Positions 1 to 9,825 of a DNA stretch of 15,979 bases are shown in pieces. Positions within the stretch are counted from its first letter, which is position 1, and each line of letters starts with the position of its first letter. The position numbers and the translations under genes are program-made. Under the pieces are notes generated by a model, which had not been told where the DNA came from, did not search any database, and saw only the letters and a list, made by a program, of their open reading frames with translations. The DNA lies in assembly GCA_001600415.1 (NCBI GenBank), contig BCJX01000004.1, positions 555,895-571,873 of the forward strand. Direction: 5' to 3'. The stretch comes from Pascua guehoae. Taxonomy: Eukaryota; Basidiomycota; Tremellomycetes; Trichosporonales; Trichosporonaceae.

Positions 1-3000
1 GACTACGTCGATCAATTGCTTGCCAAGGGGTACATCCGTCCCTCCAAGTCCCCTACCGCGGCTCCCCTCTTCTTTGTTGGCAAGAAGGATGACGATGTCG
101 GCGTTCGGCCCGTCATTGACTATCGCCAGATGAACGAGCACATCATCAAATGGCAATACCCCATCCCTCGCATGGACGACGTCCTTGACAGACTCCGTGC
201 CGGCAAGGTCTTCACCAAGATCGACCTGCGTTCAGCGTACTACCTTGTGCGCATCAGACCAGGCGACGAGTGGAAGACCGCCTTCATCACGTCCAGAGGG
301 CAATTCGAGTACCTCGTTATGCCATTTGGACTGACCAACGCTCCTGCCTCCTTCCAGAACCTCATCAATGAGGCCATCGGCAGTGAGCTCCTGGACAGGT
401 GTACCGTCGGTTACCTAGACGACATCCTGGTCCACTCCGACTCGCGCGAGGACAACATCAAAGACACCAAAGAGGTCCTCGGGCGGCTCCGCGCGCACTG
501 TCTCTATGCAAAGGCTGAGAAGTGCGAGTTCTTCACCGATCGGACACGCTTCCTCAGATTTATCGTGGGCCACGGTGAGCTTGGCATGACCCCTGACAAG
601 GTCTCCGCCATCCTCGACTGGCCTGTCCCCACCACGATCCGACATGTCCGCTCCTTCCTCGGCTTCTGCAACTTCTATCGACGGTTCATCCACAACTACG
701 CTAAGATCGTACTCTCGCTGCACCGCCTCACGCAGCAAGGGCGCGCTTGGCGTTGGACCGAAGAAGAGCAGAAGGCCTTTGACTTCCTCAAGCACTGTTT
801 CACGGTCGCCCCAGTGTTGAGGATGTTCGACCCCCTGCGCCAGCTGTTCATCGAAGCTGACGCATCCGACTTCGCCATCGCTGCTGTCCTTTCCCAGCGC
901 GACGACGACGGCCACCTCCTTCCCATTGCGTTCTTCTCCTGAAAGCTCACTCCATCTGAGCTCAACTACAAGACGCATGACAAGGAGATGCTTGCCATCG
1001 TCGAAGCCTTCAAGCAGTGGCGCCACTACCTCGCATACGCCCACGATACCCAAGTGTTCACCGACCACCACAACCTTGAGTACTTCCTCACCGCGAGATC
1101 GTGGAATCGGCGTCAAAACCGGTACATCGAGCTGCTCATGCCCTTTGACTTCTCCATCAAGTGGAAGAAGGGTTCGCAGATGGTGAAGCCCGATGCTCTC
1201 TCGCGCCGGCATGACCTTCAGCCTGGCACGAAAGCAAAGGAAGCTGAACCCCGGTTGTTCTTTGACCCCGATCAAGTCGAAACCCCTCCCTCTGCTGTCA
1301 CTACCATGGCTCGCACCCGAAGCGGCACCAGAAAAGAGGCCGCGAGCATCCCCCAGGAACCAGAGCTTGACCTCGAGCCCATTCCCGAGGTCGAGTCGGA
1401 ACTGGAGAACGTCGACGATCCCCCTGTACCCCCTGAACAGGAAGACGCCGACGAAGACAACCCTGACNACTACCCTCCTCATTCCGACATTGTCGAGCGG
1501 CTGCGCAGAGCCCAAGACAACGACGAACGCTGTCAGCAGCTGATCCATGCNCTGCAGCACCCTGAGGAGTCTCCTCCGGANGACCTGGCCGACGATGACC
1601 TTGAGTTTTTCTCAGTGCACGACGAGCTTCTCTTCTTTTCCAACCTCCTCTTCGTGCCTGACGACCATCAACTTAAACTTGACATCGTCTACCAGGCTCA
1701 TAACGTTCCCACGGCTGGCCACCCCGGTAGCGCAAAGACTCTTGCCGCCGTCAGCCGTTACTTTTACTTCCCCGTGATGCGCAAGTTCATCGATGCCTAT
1801 TGCGCCGGCTGCCACACCTGTAACTGGAACAAGCCTTGGCACCAGCGGCAATTTGGACCTCTGCAACCACTCCCCATTCCTTTGCGTCCCATGAGTTCTC
1901 TTGCCATGGACGCACTGACGAAACTGCCACCCGATGAAGACGGCAACGATTCAATCATGTTCTGGATCTGTCGCCTTACCAAGTTTGCAGTTTTCGCCCC
2001 GTTCAAGGAAAAGGGATTCACCGCGGAAGACCTGGTCGAACTGACGATCAAGCATGTCTTCTCTGTCTACGGCATGCCTCTGGATATCGTCTCCGACCGG
2101 GGCCCCCTCAACNCGTCGCGTTACACCCGTGCCTTCNTTGATGNGCTCGGCACCAAGTCTGCCTTGTCCACGGCCTGGCACCCGCAGACCGACGGACAAA
2201 CCGAGCGCCTCATTCAGATTATCATTCACTATCTGCGGCACCACGTCAACGCGACGTACACGGACTGGAAGCGCCTCTTGCCGATTGCCGCGTTCGCCTA
2301 CAATAACGCGATTCAATCGTCTACCAAGGTCTCCCCGTTCTTCGCCCTCCACNGTTTCAACCCNGTGGACCCCACGACCCCGGTGCNTCNGGCCAACGTN
2401 CCGGCTGCGCAACGCCGCCTCGATGAGATTGCAACTCTCCGCGAGACCCTCAAGGAGAACATCAAGGCAGCGCAAGNGCNTCACTCGGAGTTCTATAACC
2501 GCAAGGTTAAACCAGCTCCACCCTACAAGGAGGGCGACCTCGTCTACCTCAAGCGCAAGAACATCACGTCACTCCGACCACTGTTCAAGCTTGACCGCGT
2601 CNNCCTTGGCCCCTACAAGATCCTCGCCCCGACCAAGTCACCCCTGGCGTGGGTGATCGATCTTCCTCCCGAGCTGAAACGACTGCACCCCGTCTTCCAT
2701 GTGCAGTTGTTCCCCCCGGCCAAACCGCCCTTGCCTGGCCAACGTCAGGAACCCGAACCAGCCATCCATGTCGACGGCGAACCCGAGTGGTACGTCGACA
2801 AGGTCCTCGACTCTCAGTACGACGAGGAGAACGAGGAGGATAAGTATTGGTACCTTATCCATTGGCGCGGCTTCCCCGACTACGAAGACTCATGGGAACC
2901 ATACCGCAACATGAAGGATGTGGGCGTTTTCCGTGAGTTCTACAAGGCCAACAAGGACAACCCGGAGCATTTCTTCCCCCCCGTTCCCGCTCCAAAGCGA

Positions 3001-3018
3001 CGGCGCAAGCGTCGCTGA
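1..3018 (+). pseudogene. Ty3/Gypsy pol polyprotein (RT, RNase H, integrase, chromodomain), 5'-truncated by the window, one in-frame TGA
   Basis: The reading frame is open from base 1, so the start is outside; it ends at TGA 3016-3018 (1005 residues seen). Reverse transcriptase: catalytic YLDD at 412-423. RNase H: acidic residues at codons 859, 985 and 1063. Integrase: HX6H (1699, 1720) and CX2C (1810, 1819) zinc finger, then a D-D-35-E core (codons 1909, 2095, 2203). A GPY motif lies near 2611, and a chromodomain at about 2782-2970 keeps the aromatic cage (Y in WYVDKVL, W and F in HWRGF). The enzyme set copies element RNA and inserts the cDNA; the chromodomain is known in this family to bias insertion towards marked chromatin. 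A TGA at 940-942 interrupts RNase H in the same frame, between FFS and KLTP. Fifteen N calls fall at 1468-2603. One domain order and no frameshift suggest a recent copy, inactive unless the TGA is read through. Confidence 0.93.
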
Positions 3019-3130
3019 ACAAACGAAACCTGGCAAACCGATCCAACGAAACGACTTACCTCGCCCCGATCCTGTCGACGCTGTCGATATCGATAAACGA
3101 GGCCCGTCGGGACTTCGGCCCCTCTGTCAG

Positions 3131-3140
3131 GGGGGCAGTG
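3131..3140 (+). promoter_or_regulatory. Polypurine tract for plus-strand priming
   Basis: AGGGGGGCAG directly precedes the TGTCAC start of the LTR, 112 bases after the pol stop. In LTR retroelements this tract resists RNase H and primes plus-strand DNA synthesis. The call rests on position and purine content. Confidence 0.6.
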
Positions 3141-3536
3141 TCACGATCTGGACGACTTAGTCGTTTCTACGCGGTGTCGAAATCACGTGACCGACAATCA
3201 CGTGACGTCACGACCTCCACCCGCACGGTCCGGTTCGCCACTCGAGACAACAAGCGACAAGAAATCATGCACGTCGTCTTGACAGCACACAGCACACACT
3301 TCACGACGCTTCGCGAAGCACACACACGGTACTGTCACCCGTGCATGTCGGCGCTACTACTAAGAGGCTCTATCGCCGACCCAGAGTGCCACGCTTGTAG
3401 ACTAGGCCCAACTCCGTATCCCCCGCGCAGCTCCTGCTCGTACGCTCGCTAGGGTACTTAGTTCAGCGCCATCCGTAGTTTGTATCTCCAAGCCATGCAA
3501 CTACAAGTCTAGTCTCGACGACCAGTTGCCTCGGCA
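3141..3536 (+). repeat. 3' LTR of the Ty3/Gypsy element (right end uncertain)
   Basis: Begins TGTCACGATC right after the polypurine tract. It carries an inverted repeat with a one-base loop (ACGACT-T-AGTCGT, 3154-3166). Two copies of AATCACGTGAC (3181-3191 and 3196-3206) run into a 12-bp palindrome CGTGACGTCACG (3201-3212), which joins E-box-like (CACGTG) and CRE-like (TGACGTCA) cores. The candidate end is the CA at 3535-3536, but there is no second LTR in the window to fix it. Confidence 0.5.
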
Positions 3537-4016
3537 TTTGCCCTTTCCGACACCTCCGCGGCGCCACCTCCGTCTCCGCTCCATCTTTCCGTCCTTCCGC
3601 GTCCCCTCCGCGTGCATGTCGCAGCAACCCCCTGGCCCCCGGCGCCTTCCTTTAGGTCGTCAATCCCGTGAGTCCGATGCCGTCTTGCAGGTCGAGATGG
3701 AGTCGCGGTGTTAGGTTTGTGTTCGGTTCCCAAGCCTCCGCTGTTCGGCTCATGACAGCTGAGGAGGTTCTACTTTTGACCGGGCCCTGGGGAGAGTGTG
3801 GGCGACATGGCTCGAAGGATAAACGCCAAGTCCAGGGTAGTGGGGGAGCGTAGGACGATCCCATTGGCGGGCCGTCTAGGGTCTAGAGCCCCGAGGCCTG
3901 AGCCTTCAGGGAATGTCGACGTGGCAGCCAGAGACTCAAGTACCCTGCCGCCCATGGAGTAACCGACGTCCGGGGATGGATTCTCTAGAGCTTGGGGGAG
4001 GGGCCCATGAAAATGC
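3537..4016. other. Intergenic stretch, no gene recognised
   Basis: Only short overlapping frames without domain character are present. It starts with a C/T-rich stretch (about 3541-3615) and holds nothing else I can support. It may include the true end of the LTR and the distal promoter of the gene at 4296. Confidence 0.4.
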
Positions 4017-4023
4017 ATATAAG
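4017..4023 (+). promoter_or_regulatory. TATA-like box of the gene at 4296
   Basis: ATATAAG lies 190-280 bases upstream of the candidate start codons at 4213 and 4296. This spacing would allow a TATA box with a leader of 160-250 bases. It is supported only by motif and position. Confidence 0.35.
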
Positions 4024-4295
4024 GGCCGAGAGTCCGTGCGAGACATTAGACAACACGAATGTCTGACACACAGGGTAATCAAGACCCAGATCTCTCGACA
4101 CTGTCCATTCGATCCCCGAGGACAGGCAGCGTCACCGCCATGTCCCTGCCTAGTGGTGACCACTTGCCGTTCGAGACAGTAGGGCTCGACAAGACCAACA
4201 GCATACGTTGACATGAGCGAGTCATTAAAGAATGAGGATAAGAGGAGTCGGAAACCGGCCATGGCTAATCAGTACATCAGGCAGCCGACATCCGT

Positions 4296-5051
4296 ATGAG
4301 CAATGAACAACGTGACACTCCCCAGAGCTTCGGGCCGCACCACGCCCTGTTCATGGGGGTTAACTCGTCTGCGGCCATGGAGGCGAACTTCAGCGCTCAC
4401 ATGAGCAACGTCGCGTCCATCATGGGCACCGAGGACTCGAACCCACCCATGCCCAACAACAACGACCCGTTCTGGCAGACAGCCCAGAGTGTCAGGGGCT
4501 GTGCCTTCTGTGGCGAGACCCATGACCTGTCTAGCTACACATTTGGTCCGAATCGCTATCCGTGCATTGTCATCCGGTGGATCGAGACCATCTGGGGCCA
4601 GGACCGCTTCTACTTTGCCGAGTCCGGCTTCTTCTGGTTCTATAACGGCCACGAGAAAGAGGGCATCTACCGATTCGAGGACGAGCTGCCCATCGTCGCC
4701 TGGCTTCACTTCGAACGTCACATGTGGGAGGCCAAGTACGCATGTCTTCAAGGCCAGACCAGCCGCCTTCTTGGTGAAGGGCAGAAGCTTTACGAGGTAC
4801 TAGGGCGGCAGTCCACCCACCGCACGCACGAGATTCTCAAGAAAGCCGGCGAGTCTTACGCCAAGCTCAAGCAGTGCGCAGTGGATGAGCAGAAAAAGTT
4901 AGCCACTATCCTGCTGAACAAAGGCTGGAACGTGACTCACCCTACTATTCATATCCCGCATCCTGCACCAGGCAGTCGAGTCCGTACTTGCCCCGTGCCC
5001 AAACCTCAGCCGACCTTCTATAAGCGTACCAATAAGTACATGAAGAAGTAG
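4296..5051 (+). CDS. Unrecognised 251-residue protein with one CX2C pair
   Basis: Intact single-exon frame from ATG 4296 to TAG 5049-5051. I do not recognise the family. The N-terminal ~60 residues are Asn/Ser/Met/Pro-rich and look disordered. A CAFCGETHD motif near residues 69-77 could be half of a zinc site. A compact stretch rich in Trp, Phe and Tyr follows (about residues 80-150), then a charged, probably helical region (about 165-205), and a Pro- and Lys-rich basic tail ending NKYMKK. There is no signal peptide or membrane segment. An overlapping upstream frame opens at ATG 4213 and ends TGA 4297-4299, overlapping this start; it could be a leader peptide or a first exon. The gene converges on gene A with 141 bases between stop codons. 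The aromatic-rich centre and consistent composition favour a real gene. Confidence 0.6.
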   Translation: MSNEQRDTPQSFGPHHALFMGVNSSAAMEANFSAHMSNVASIMGTEDSNPPMPNNNDPFWQTAQSVRGCAFCGETHDLSSYTFGPNRYPCIVIRWIETIWGQDRFYFAESGFFWFYNGHEKEGIYRFEDELPIVAWLHFERHMWEAKYACLQGQTSRLLGEGQKLYEVLGRQSTHRTHEILKKAGESYAKLKQCAVDEQKKLATILLNKGWNVTHPTIHIPHPAPGSRVRTCPVPKPQPTFYKRTNKYMKK

Positions 5052-7144
5052 ACTGAATGCAACCCAAGGCGTGATGCGGACATCAGAGACTCGATGTGCT
5101 GGGCCAAGAGTTTCGACGGAAGCAAAAGTGGAAGAGCGAAAAAGTACACTAAAGATACATTACGAGACACGCATAAGGCCACCAGGGCCAGGCTACAATG
5201 AATGAAGAGACTGGCAGTAAGGGGCGTCAGGGGGATTGGGAGGTTGGCCCTGCGAATCATCCTTGCTCTCCTCCTTGTCATGCGTCTGATCTCCCACCTC
5301 AACGTCGCCTTGTGTTCCCGAGCTGCCTACGTCGTCACCCGATTTTTCTGACTTCTCAGCCTCGCGGGCCAGGCGCTCGCCTTTCAACTGAAGGGCAACA
5401 ACACTCGGCGACTCAGCTACCGAGCCTCCTTGGGGGGAGGCTGGGGTGAAAGCGGGAACTGGAGAGGCTGGAGACAGCACCGGAGTTGAAGGTGCGGGAG
5501 CAGCGCGAGTGGCCTCCGTGAGAGCTTGGCCAGAGGACTCTCCTTGCTGTTCACCCTCAAAATGCACGCGCTTCGGGGTAGGCGGGGGAGGCATGTCCGA
5601 GGGCGCACTACGTTTGAGCAGCCCCGTCTGCTGGTTCCGACGCCACAGGACCCCCAGGGGGTCGGGAATGGGGAGTTGATGACATGCTCGGTGCGCAGCC
5701 TGTTCAGCACGCGCCTCATCCAGCGGCGACATCGAGGTGAACCTGCCGGGGAGCCGCCAGCCTGCTCAGCAGGGGACCAGGGAGCGGTCTGCCACCGAGG
5801 GGAGGTCCGAGTGGGGGCTGCAGATGCCGCGGGCGGGGTGCCCGTTGCCTGGACATGGCTGGGGCCAGCCAAGGGAGGAGGAAGAGGGGGATCGACTCCA
5901 GGAGCAGTGGCTGGCTGAGTATCATACCAGAACTGGGTGTAGTGGTCGATAACTGAGCGAGCCGCGTCCGAGACGTAGTCCTCTCCGAGGAAGTGCTGGA
6001 GGTACTCGCGAAGGGACCAAGCTTGTACCGCCGTGCCCGTAGGACTAGAGCCTGCCGCCGCAGCTTGGGAACCCTGAGAGGAGTGAGCAAAGGGGGGCAC
6101 AAGCTTGGAAAGCCCCAGAGAATTGGCCCCGGTAAGCTGCAGGCGGGGAGGAGGGGCACCGAGAGTAGAAGGGTGATCGTCCAGAAGCTCGGTGATGGTT
6201 GCCGTGAGCTCTGGCCGTGGGCGAATTCCCATCACTTCATCCGGATCCTCATCTACATCCCAAGATGAGCGGTAGCGACGATCACGGTGCCAAGCCAGGT
6301 TGGGATCAAGCCAGGGCTTGTACTGAGGGTGTGAAGTGTCACTGATAGCTCCGATCGCCGAAGAGGACAATGCTGGGACCAGGTCTTCCTCCTCAAGCTC
6401 CTCGAGACTTACGGTCGATTCGATGGGGGCAAGGGCCCTGTGCAAGTCGGCCTGGGTAGCTGTCGTGCAGCCCGGGAGGACATCCGACGAGCAGGGGACT
6501 GGGGGGGCAGTGCCCGAGGAGGAAGCATCACCCACAGTGAGTCCAGTGCCAAGGTTGGTGGCTGCCTGGTCACTTGCGGGAGCGGCGGGAACAGGCGGGG
6601 TACCACCTGTGGCAGCGGGCTGTGCTGTGACCGGGGCGGTCGTGGCGGCGGTACTGGGGGTCGCAGGGCCAGCGGGGCCAGCCTGCGCTGCCTGAGCGGT
6701 TTGCGAGCCACCTGGTTGGGCTGGGGCCGTCGCAGGAGGCCCAGTGGTAGCCGCTGGCTGGCCACTACCAGGGCCCGCAGCGGGCGTTGTGGGCTGCGCG
6801 GCGCCCGGGGTCTGGGGCTGGCCTGCTGTACCGAGAGTCTGAGGCACAGTCTGGGCTCCCGCGGCCTGACCAACCGGGACTGCTGGGGTGGCAGTAACCA
6901 CAAGTCGAGGACCGTAGGTGCTCGGAGGGGTGCCTGGGGGAGTGGTTGTCAGAGCGGCCGCCAGAGTTGGAGCCACCGCAGGGACAGGAGCAGGAGTTGG
7001 GGCAGCGGCAGGGCCAGCCTGTGCCAAGGTCGCAGTGAGACGAGCCTGCACGGCGTCCGCGAGCTGTTGGCGACGTGCGTCGCGGACCGCTTGTTGTACG
7101 CCTGCGACTCCGAAGAGTGTCGGGTCATGCGGAGGGGCACGTGG

Positions 7145-7210
7145 CTGCTGCTGTTGCTGCTGCTGTTGCTGCTGTTGCTGCTGCTGTCGCTGCTGTTGCT
7201 GCTGTTGCTG
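7145..7210 (-). repeat. CAG/CAA trinucleotide repeat encoding polyglutamine in gene A
   Basis: On the minus strand, fourteen Gln codons (7186-7145) and seven more (7210-7190) are separated by a single Arg CGA codon (7187-7189). CAG and CAA are mixed, which usually slows slippage. The opposite strand reads as polyleucine, a shadow. Confidence 0.9.
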
Positions 7211-7556
7211 CGGCTGAGGCAGGAGGGGTGCTGGGAACAGTGGGCAAGGTGCTGGGAACAGCGGACTAACGACGGGCGCTGCCATTGGGGCGGCAGGAGT
7301 GGCCTGTGGGGCAGGGGTAGGGGCCGTACCGCTGGGGATCGGCTGCTGAGCGACGGGGGCCCGAGGGGGAGCGGCAGGGGCTTGCGGCGTGATGATAACG
7401 CCCGTGGTACCTCCAGTTACGCTACCCGTCGTCGTGGCAGGAGGTTCTCCTACTCTCACGCCTAAGCCGCCTGTGACTCCCGCTGCCGCGGCGGCTGCTG
7501 GAGGGGTGGCACCTATGCTGCCACCGAAGATCTGCGAGGCTGGGGTTGAACCTTGA

Positions 7557-7591
7557 GCATGCTGAGGGGTTTGGGCATGCTGAGGGGTTTG
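7557..7591 (-). repeat. 18-bp direct repeat in gene A (two copies)
   Basis: GCATGCTGAGGGGTTTG occurs at 7557 and again at 7575. On the minus strand it encodes two TPQHAQ units in the low-complexity part of gene A. Confidence 0.85.
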
Positions 7592-8920
7592 AGGCTGGGG
7601 GGCCAAAGGAGCGCCAGCGGAGTCTTGGGGACGCGAGGGACCTGCTCCGGAGGAGCTGGACAAAGGGTCGGTCGTGTCACCCTGCAGGAACAGGTACTTG
7701 TCGCCCAGCTCTCCGTCACAGTCCAGGCAGGGCATAGGCTCGGGGATGGCGTGGTACCAGTGGCCCTCAATGACGGCCCTGCAACTGAGTTCCAGGGACC
7801 AAAGCTTCCGGTCTCCGCCAAAGATGGGGACCTCATTCCCTCCCCTCAGCCGCATCAAAGTGGGGCAGCAGGAGAAAGGAGGGGGACCATAGTTGTAGCA
7901 CAGACAGTCGAGCACGAATTCGGGGGCACCGGAAATCCAGGGTGGGTGATGGGCCACAGAGGCCCACAGCGAGAGCTCGTAGGGCGTGGACTCGGGGGGC
8001 CAAGGGTAGCTTTCCCACTCCAGAACCGACTGCCGATGCTCGGGGAGTGCGTCTCGGACGAAGCGGAAATGGGTCGCGAGGAACTCGACGAAGTGAGGGG
8101 CAAAGGGACCCGTGAAGCCCCCACAGCCTGTGGAAGCCATGCGAGCAATGACGTTGGAGATCTCTGCCAGCACAGCACATTCGTGTTCCACAAAGGAGGG
8201 CTCGAAGGAGCAGCGGCTTGTCGCCGGGCACTGGGAGCAGCGAGCGGCACCGGGAAAGTAGGGACAGTGGATGCCGAACTCCATACATCACTTGCAGCGC
8301 GCACCTCCGGTGAGTGCTCGACACCCGGGGTTGTTGGCTATGGCTTCCTGAGAAGGGGGTCAGTGGATGAAGTGAGAAGGGTGAACTAAGGAGCCGTGGG
8401 AAAACTCACTGTGATCTTCACCTTCAACTCAGTCGTCGGCATGGCGCTGTCCCCAGTAACACAAATTACCAGGAAACGAGTTGTGGGGCGGGCCTGGGAT
8501 GCAGGGGTCCCGCCAGTGGAACCTGTGGCCGGAGTTGGGCCTGCAGCGGGCTGGCCTGGGGTCGCCGGGGCGGCTGGAGTGGCGGGGGCAGCTGGTGCGG
8601 CCCCTCCGGCAGGCGCAGCTGCTGGGGCCTGTGTGGCGGGCGTGGCTGCTGCGGCTGGCACGGCTGCCGCTGCCTGCGCTGCTGGCGCGCCGGGGACTGG
8701 GATGGCGTCAAGTTCTTGGGCAACAACGTCGAGGATCCTCCTACGTTGGCCTGTGGGAGACTCCACGAGGAGACAATGAGCAATCGTTCAAGTGTTGTCA
8801 TCCTCCCTAAGTTCCTGGGAGGGGTTAGGAGTCTCGGTGGTAAGTGCTGATGAGAGGACGTACTGTCTGGATGTCCCGGAGGTCCCTGGTCTGGGTTGGG
8901 TTGCGGCGTCGGGGTGGCAT

Positions 8921-9014
8921 GGTCTTGGAAGAAGTCGAGTAGAAAGGAGGAGCGTGGGTTAGAAAGGAAGTAGAAGAGAATAGGAGGTGGGGAAGAAGGG
9001 GGAGTGGAAGGGAC
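8921..9014 (-). promoter_or_regulatory. Pyrimidine-rich tract upstream of gene A start
   Basis: Read on the minus strand, the ~95 bases before ATG 8918-8920 are dominated by C and T. Such tracts are common in core promoters and leaders of filamentous fungi. It supports the choice of this ATG. Confidence 0.4.
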
Positions 9015-9211
9015 AAGGCCGGCGTGGGCTTGCTTCTTGTACACGCCAGTGTCAAGTGGCATGCGTGGTGAGGATGGAGGTAATGTTGTGATGGGTGAGT
9101 CGCCAGATTCTGGGGTACTAGGCCCATGTCTGGACTCGATCACAACAATGCCGATCCCCCACAGGGAAGGGTAGGAGTGGGCGCAAAGACAAAGGGGCGG
9201 ACGAGGACAGC

Positions 9212-9487
9212 AGTGTGATGGGCTGGCTGGCACGATCGCAGGAGTGCGTGGTCCGTGCGGGCTAGGGTGTCGACAAAACGACGCCGAGCCTCGGGGGCAG
9301 TTGTAACAAAGGAGCTAGGGTTGGGGTGGTCGCTTGGAAGGGCAGAAGAAGTGTGATGAACTAGTTGGCATTGTCACAAGGGCGCGCGGTCCGTGCGGAC
9401 TAAAATGTCGACAACGCGGCACCGATTCTCGAGAGCAGTGGTACCAAAGGAACTAGGACTGGGGTGGTCGCCTGGGAGAACTAGTGG
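9212..9487. repeat. 138-bp tandem direct duplication, diverged
   Basis: Copy 1 begins AGTGTGATG at 9212 and copy 2 at 9350. Matching blocks keep the same 138-base offset: GTCCGTGCGG (9251 and 9389) and GGGGTGGTCGC (9323 and 9461). The copies differ at many sites, so the duplication is old. A further partial relative may start near GAACTAG at 9478, after which related motifs (AGAGTCTCG with GCGCA, about 9510 and 9627) recur. No coding frame is supported here. Confidence 0.75.
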
Positions 9488-9825
9488 GACGATCCCGAGT
9501 AGAGTCGAACCAGAGTCTCGGGCGCAAGGCTAACTCGAACTGGTGTGAGCAGGTAGAGCCAGAAGCAAGCAAAGACTCCAGAGGTGGCACTAGTGCTTGG
9601 TGCAGGCAGTAGCCTTGGGGCGATCAGAGTCTCGTGCGCAGTACTAACTGGGCCCCGGGGAAGGGAGGCAGCTTCTGACGGCCTGGTAATCAGGGCTCCG
9701 CGCACGGTCCTGGTGACACGAGGCAGCATTATGATCAGGTGGGGGGGGGGCCGCAAGCCAAGGATGAAAACTGGGGCAGACACTGGGAGAAAGGACAGGT
9801 GAATACATGACAAGGACTAGCTACA
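9488..9825. other. Intergenic stretch downstream of gene B, no gene recognised
   Basis: Contains degenerate relatives of the adjacent tandem repeat and a ten-base G run at 9741-9750. The short frames have no protein-like character. Confidence 0.4.

Larger units (their letters stand above)
1..3536 (+). mobile_element. 3' part of a Ty3/Gypsy LTR retrotransposon with a chromodomain (chromovirus)
   Basis: The window opens inside pol and runs through reverse transcriptase, RNase H, integrase and chromodomain, then a polypurine tract and an LTR starting TGTCACGA. The order RT-RNase H-integrase and the C-terminal chromodomain define the Ty3/Gypsy chromoviruses. Gag, protease, primer binding site and the 5' LTR lie outside the window, so LTR identity and target-site duplication cannot be checked. 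The right end (about 3536) is a guess: no clear inverted terminal repeat of TGTCAC is visible there. Confidence 0.88.
5193..8920 (-). pseudogene. Gene A: long Pro/Ala/Gln-rich protein with a Zn2Cys6-like cysteine cluster; decayed copy
   Basis: Proposed start ATG 8918-8920 (MPPRRRNPT) behind a pyrimidine-rich leader. Exon 1 is 8864-8920. Intron 8815-8863 is 49 nt (GTACGT, branch CTAAC, CAG). Exon 2 is 8410-8814, Ala/Pro-rich. Intron 8348-8409 is 62 nt (GTGAGT, branch CTGAC, CAG). Exon 3 starts at 8347. Both joins are phase 0 and keep one frame, interrupted by TGA at 8788-8790 and at 8288-8290. The second TGA sits inside a cysteine cluster CX2CX6CX8CX2CX5C (8296-8210). A folded-looking region follows (about 8209-7670), then ~400 low-complexity residues with a polyglutamine run. 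A more ordered acidic segment comes next, including a helix-like stretch near 5920-6023. Near 5740-5772 the protein-like frame shifts to the frame ending TAG 5193-5195, which carries TPKRVHFEGE and a charged tail. Conceptual length is about 1200 residues. Family unknown; nuclear or DNA-binding function is only a guess from the cluster. Confidence 0.6.

Noticed and set aside
415..1560. 381-codon open frame on the minus strand
   Set aside because: It is antisense to the RT, RNase H and linker coding region, has internal ambiguity codes and shows no domain, so it is a shadow of pol.
4213..4327. Possible 32-nt intron joining ATG 4213 to the frame at 4328
   Set aside because: The join is in phase (GTATGA donor, CCCCAG acceptor), but 32 nt is shorter than every other intron here. 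The simple start at ATG 4296 is preferred.
6440..8389. Long plus-strand frames (6440-7465 and 7553-8389)
   Set aside because: They are antisense to gene A. The first is Gly/Arg/Ser-rich with a polyleucine run that is simply the reverse of the CAG repeat.
8466..9233. 255-codon minus-strand frame overlapping the 5' part of gene A
   Set aside because: It is offset from the spliced frame, reads the Ala/Pro region as Gln/Arg/Pro runs and crosses the proposed promoter.
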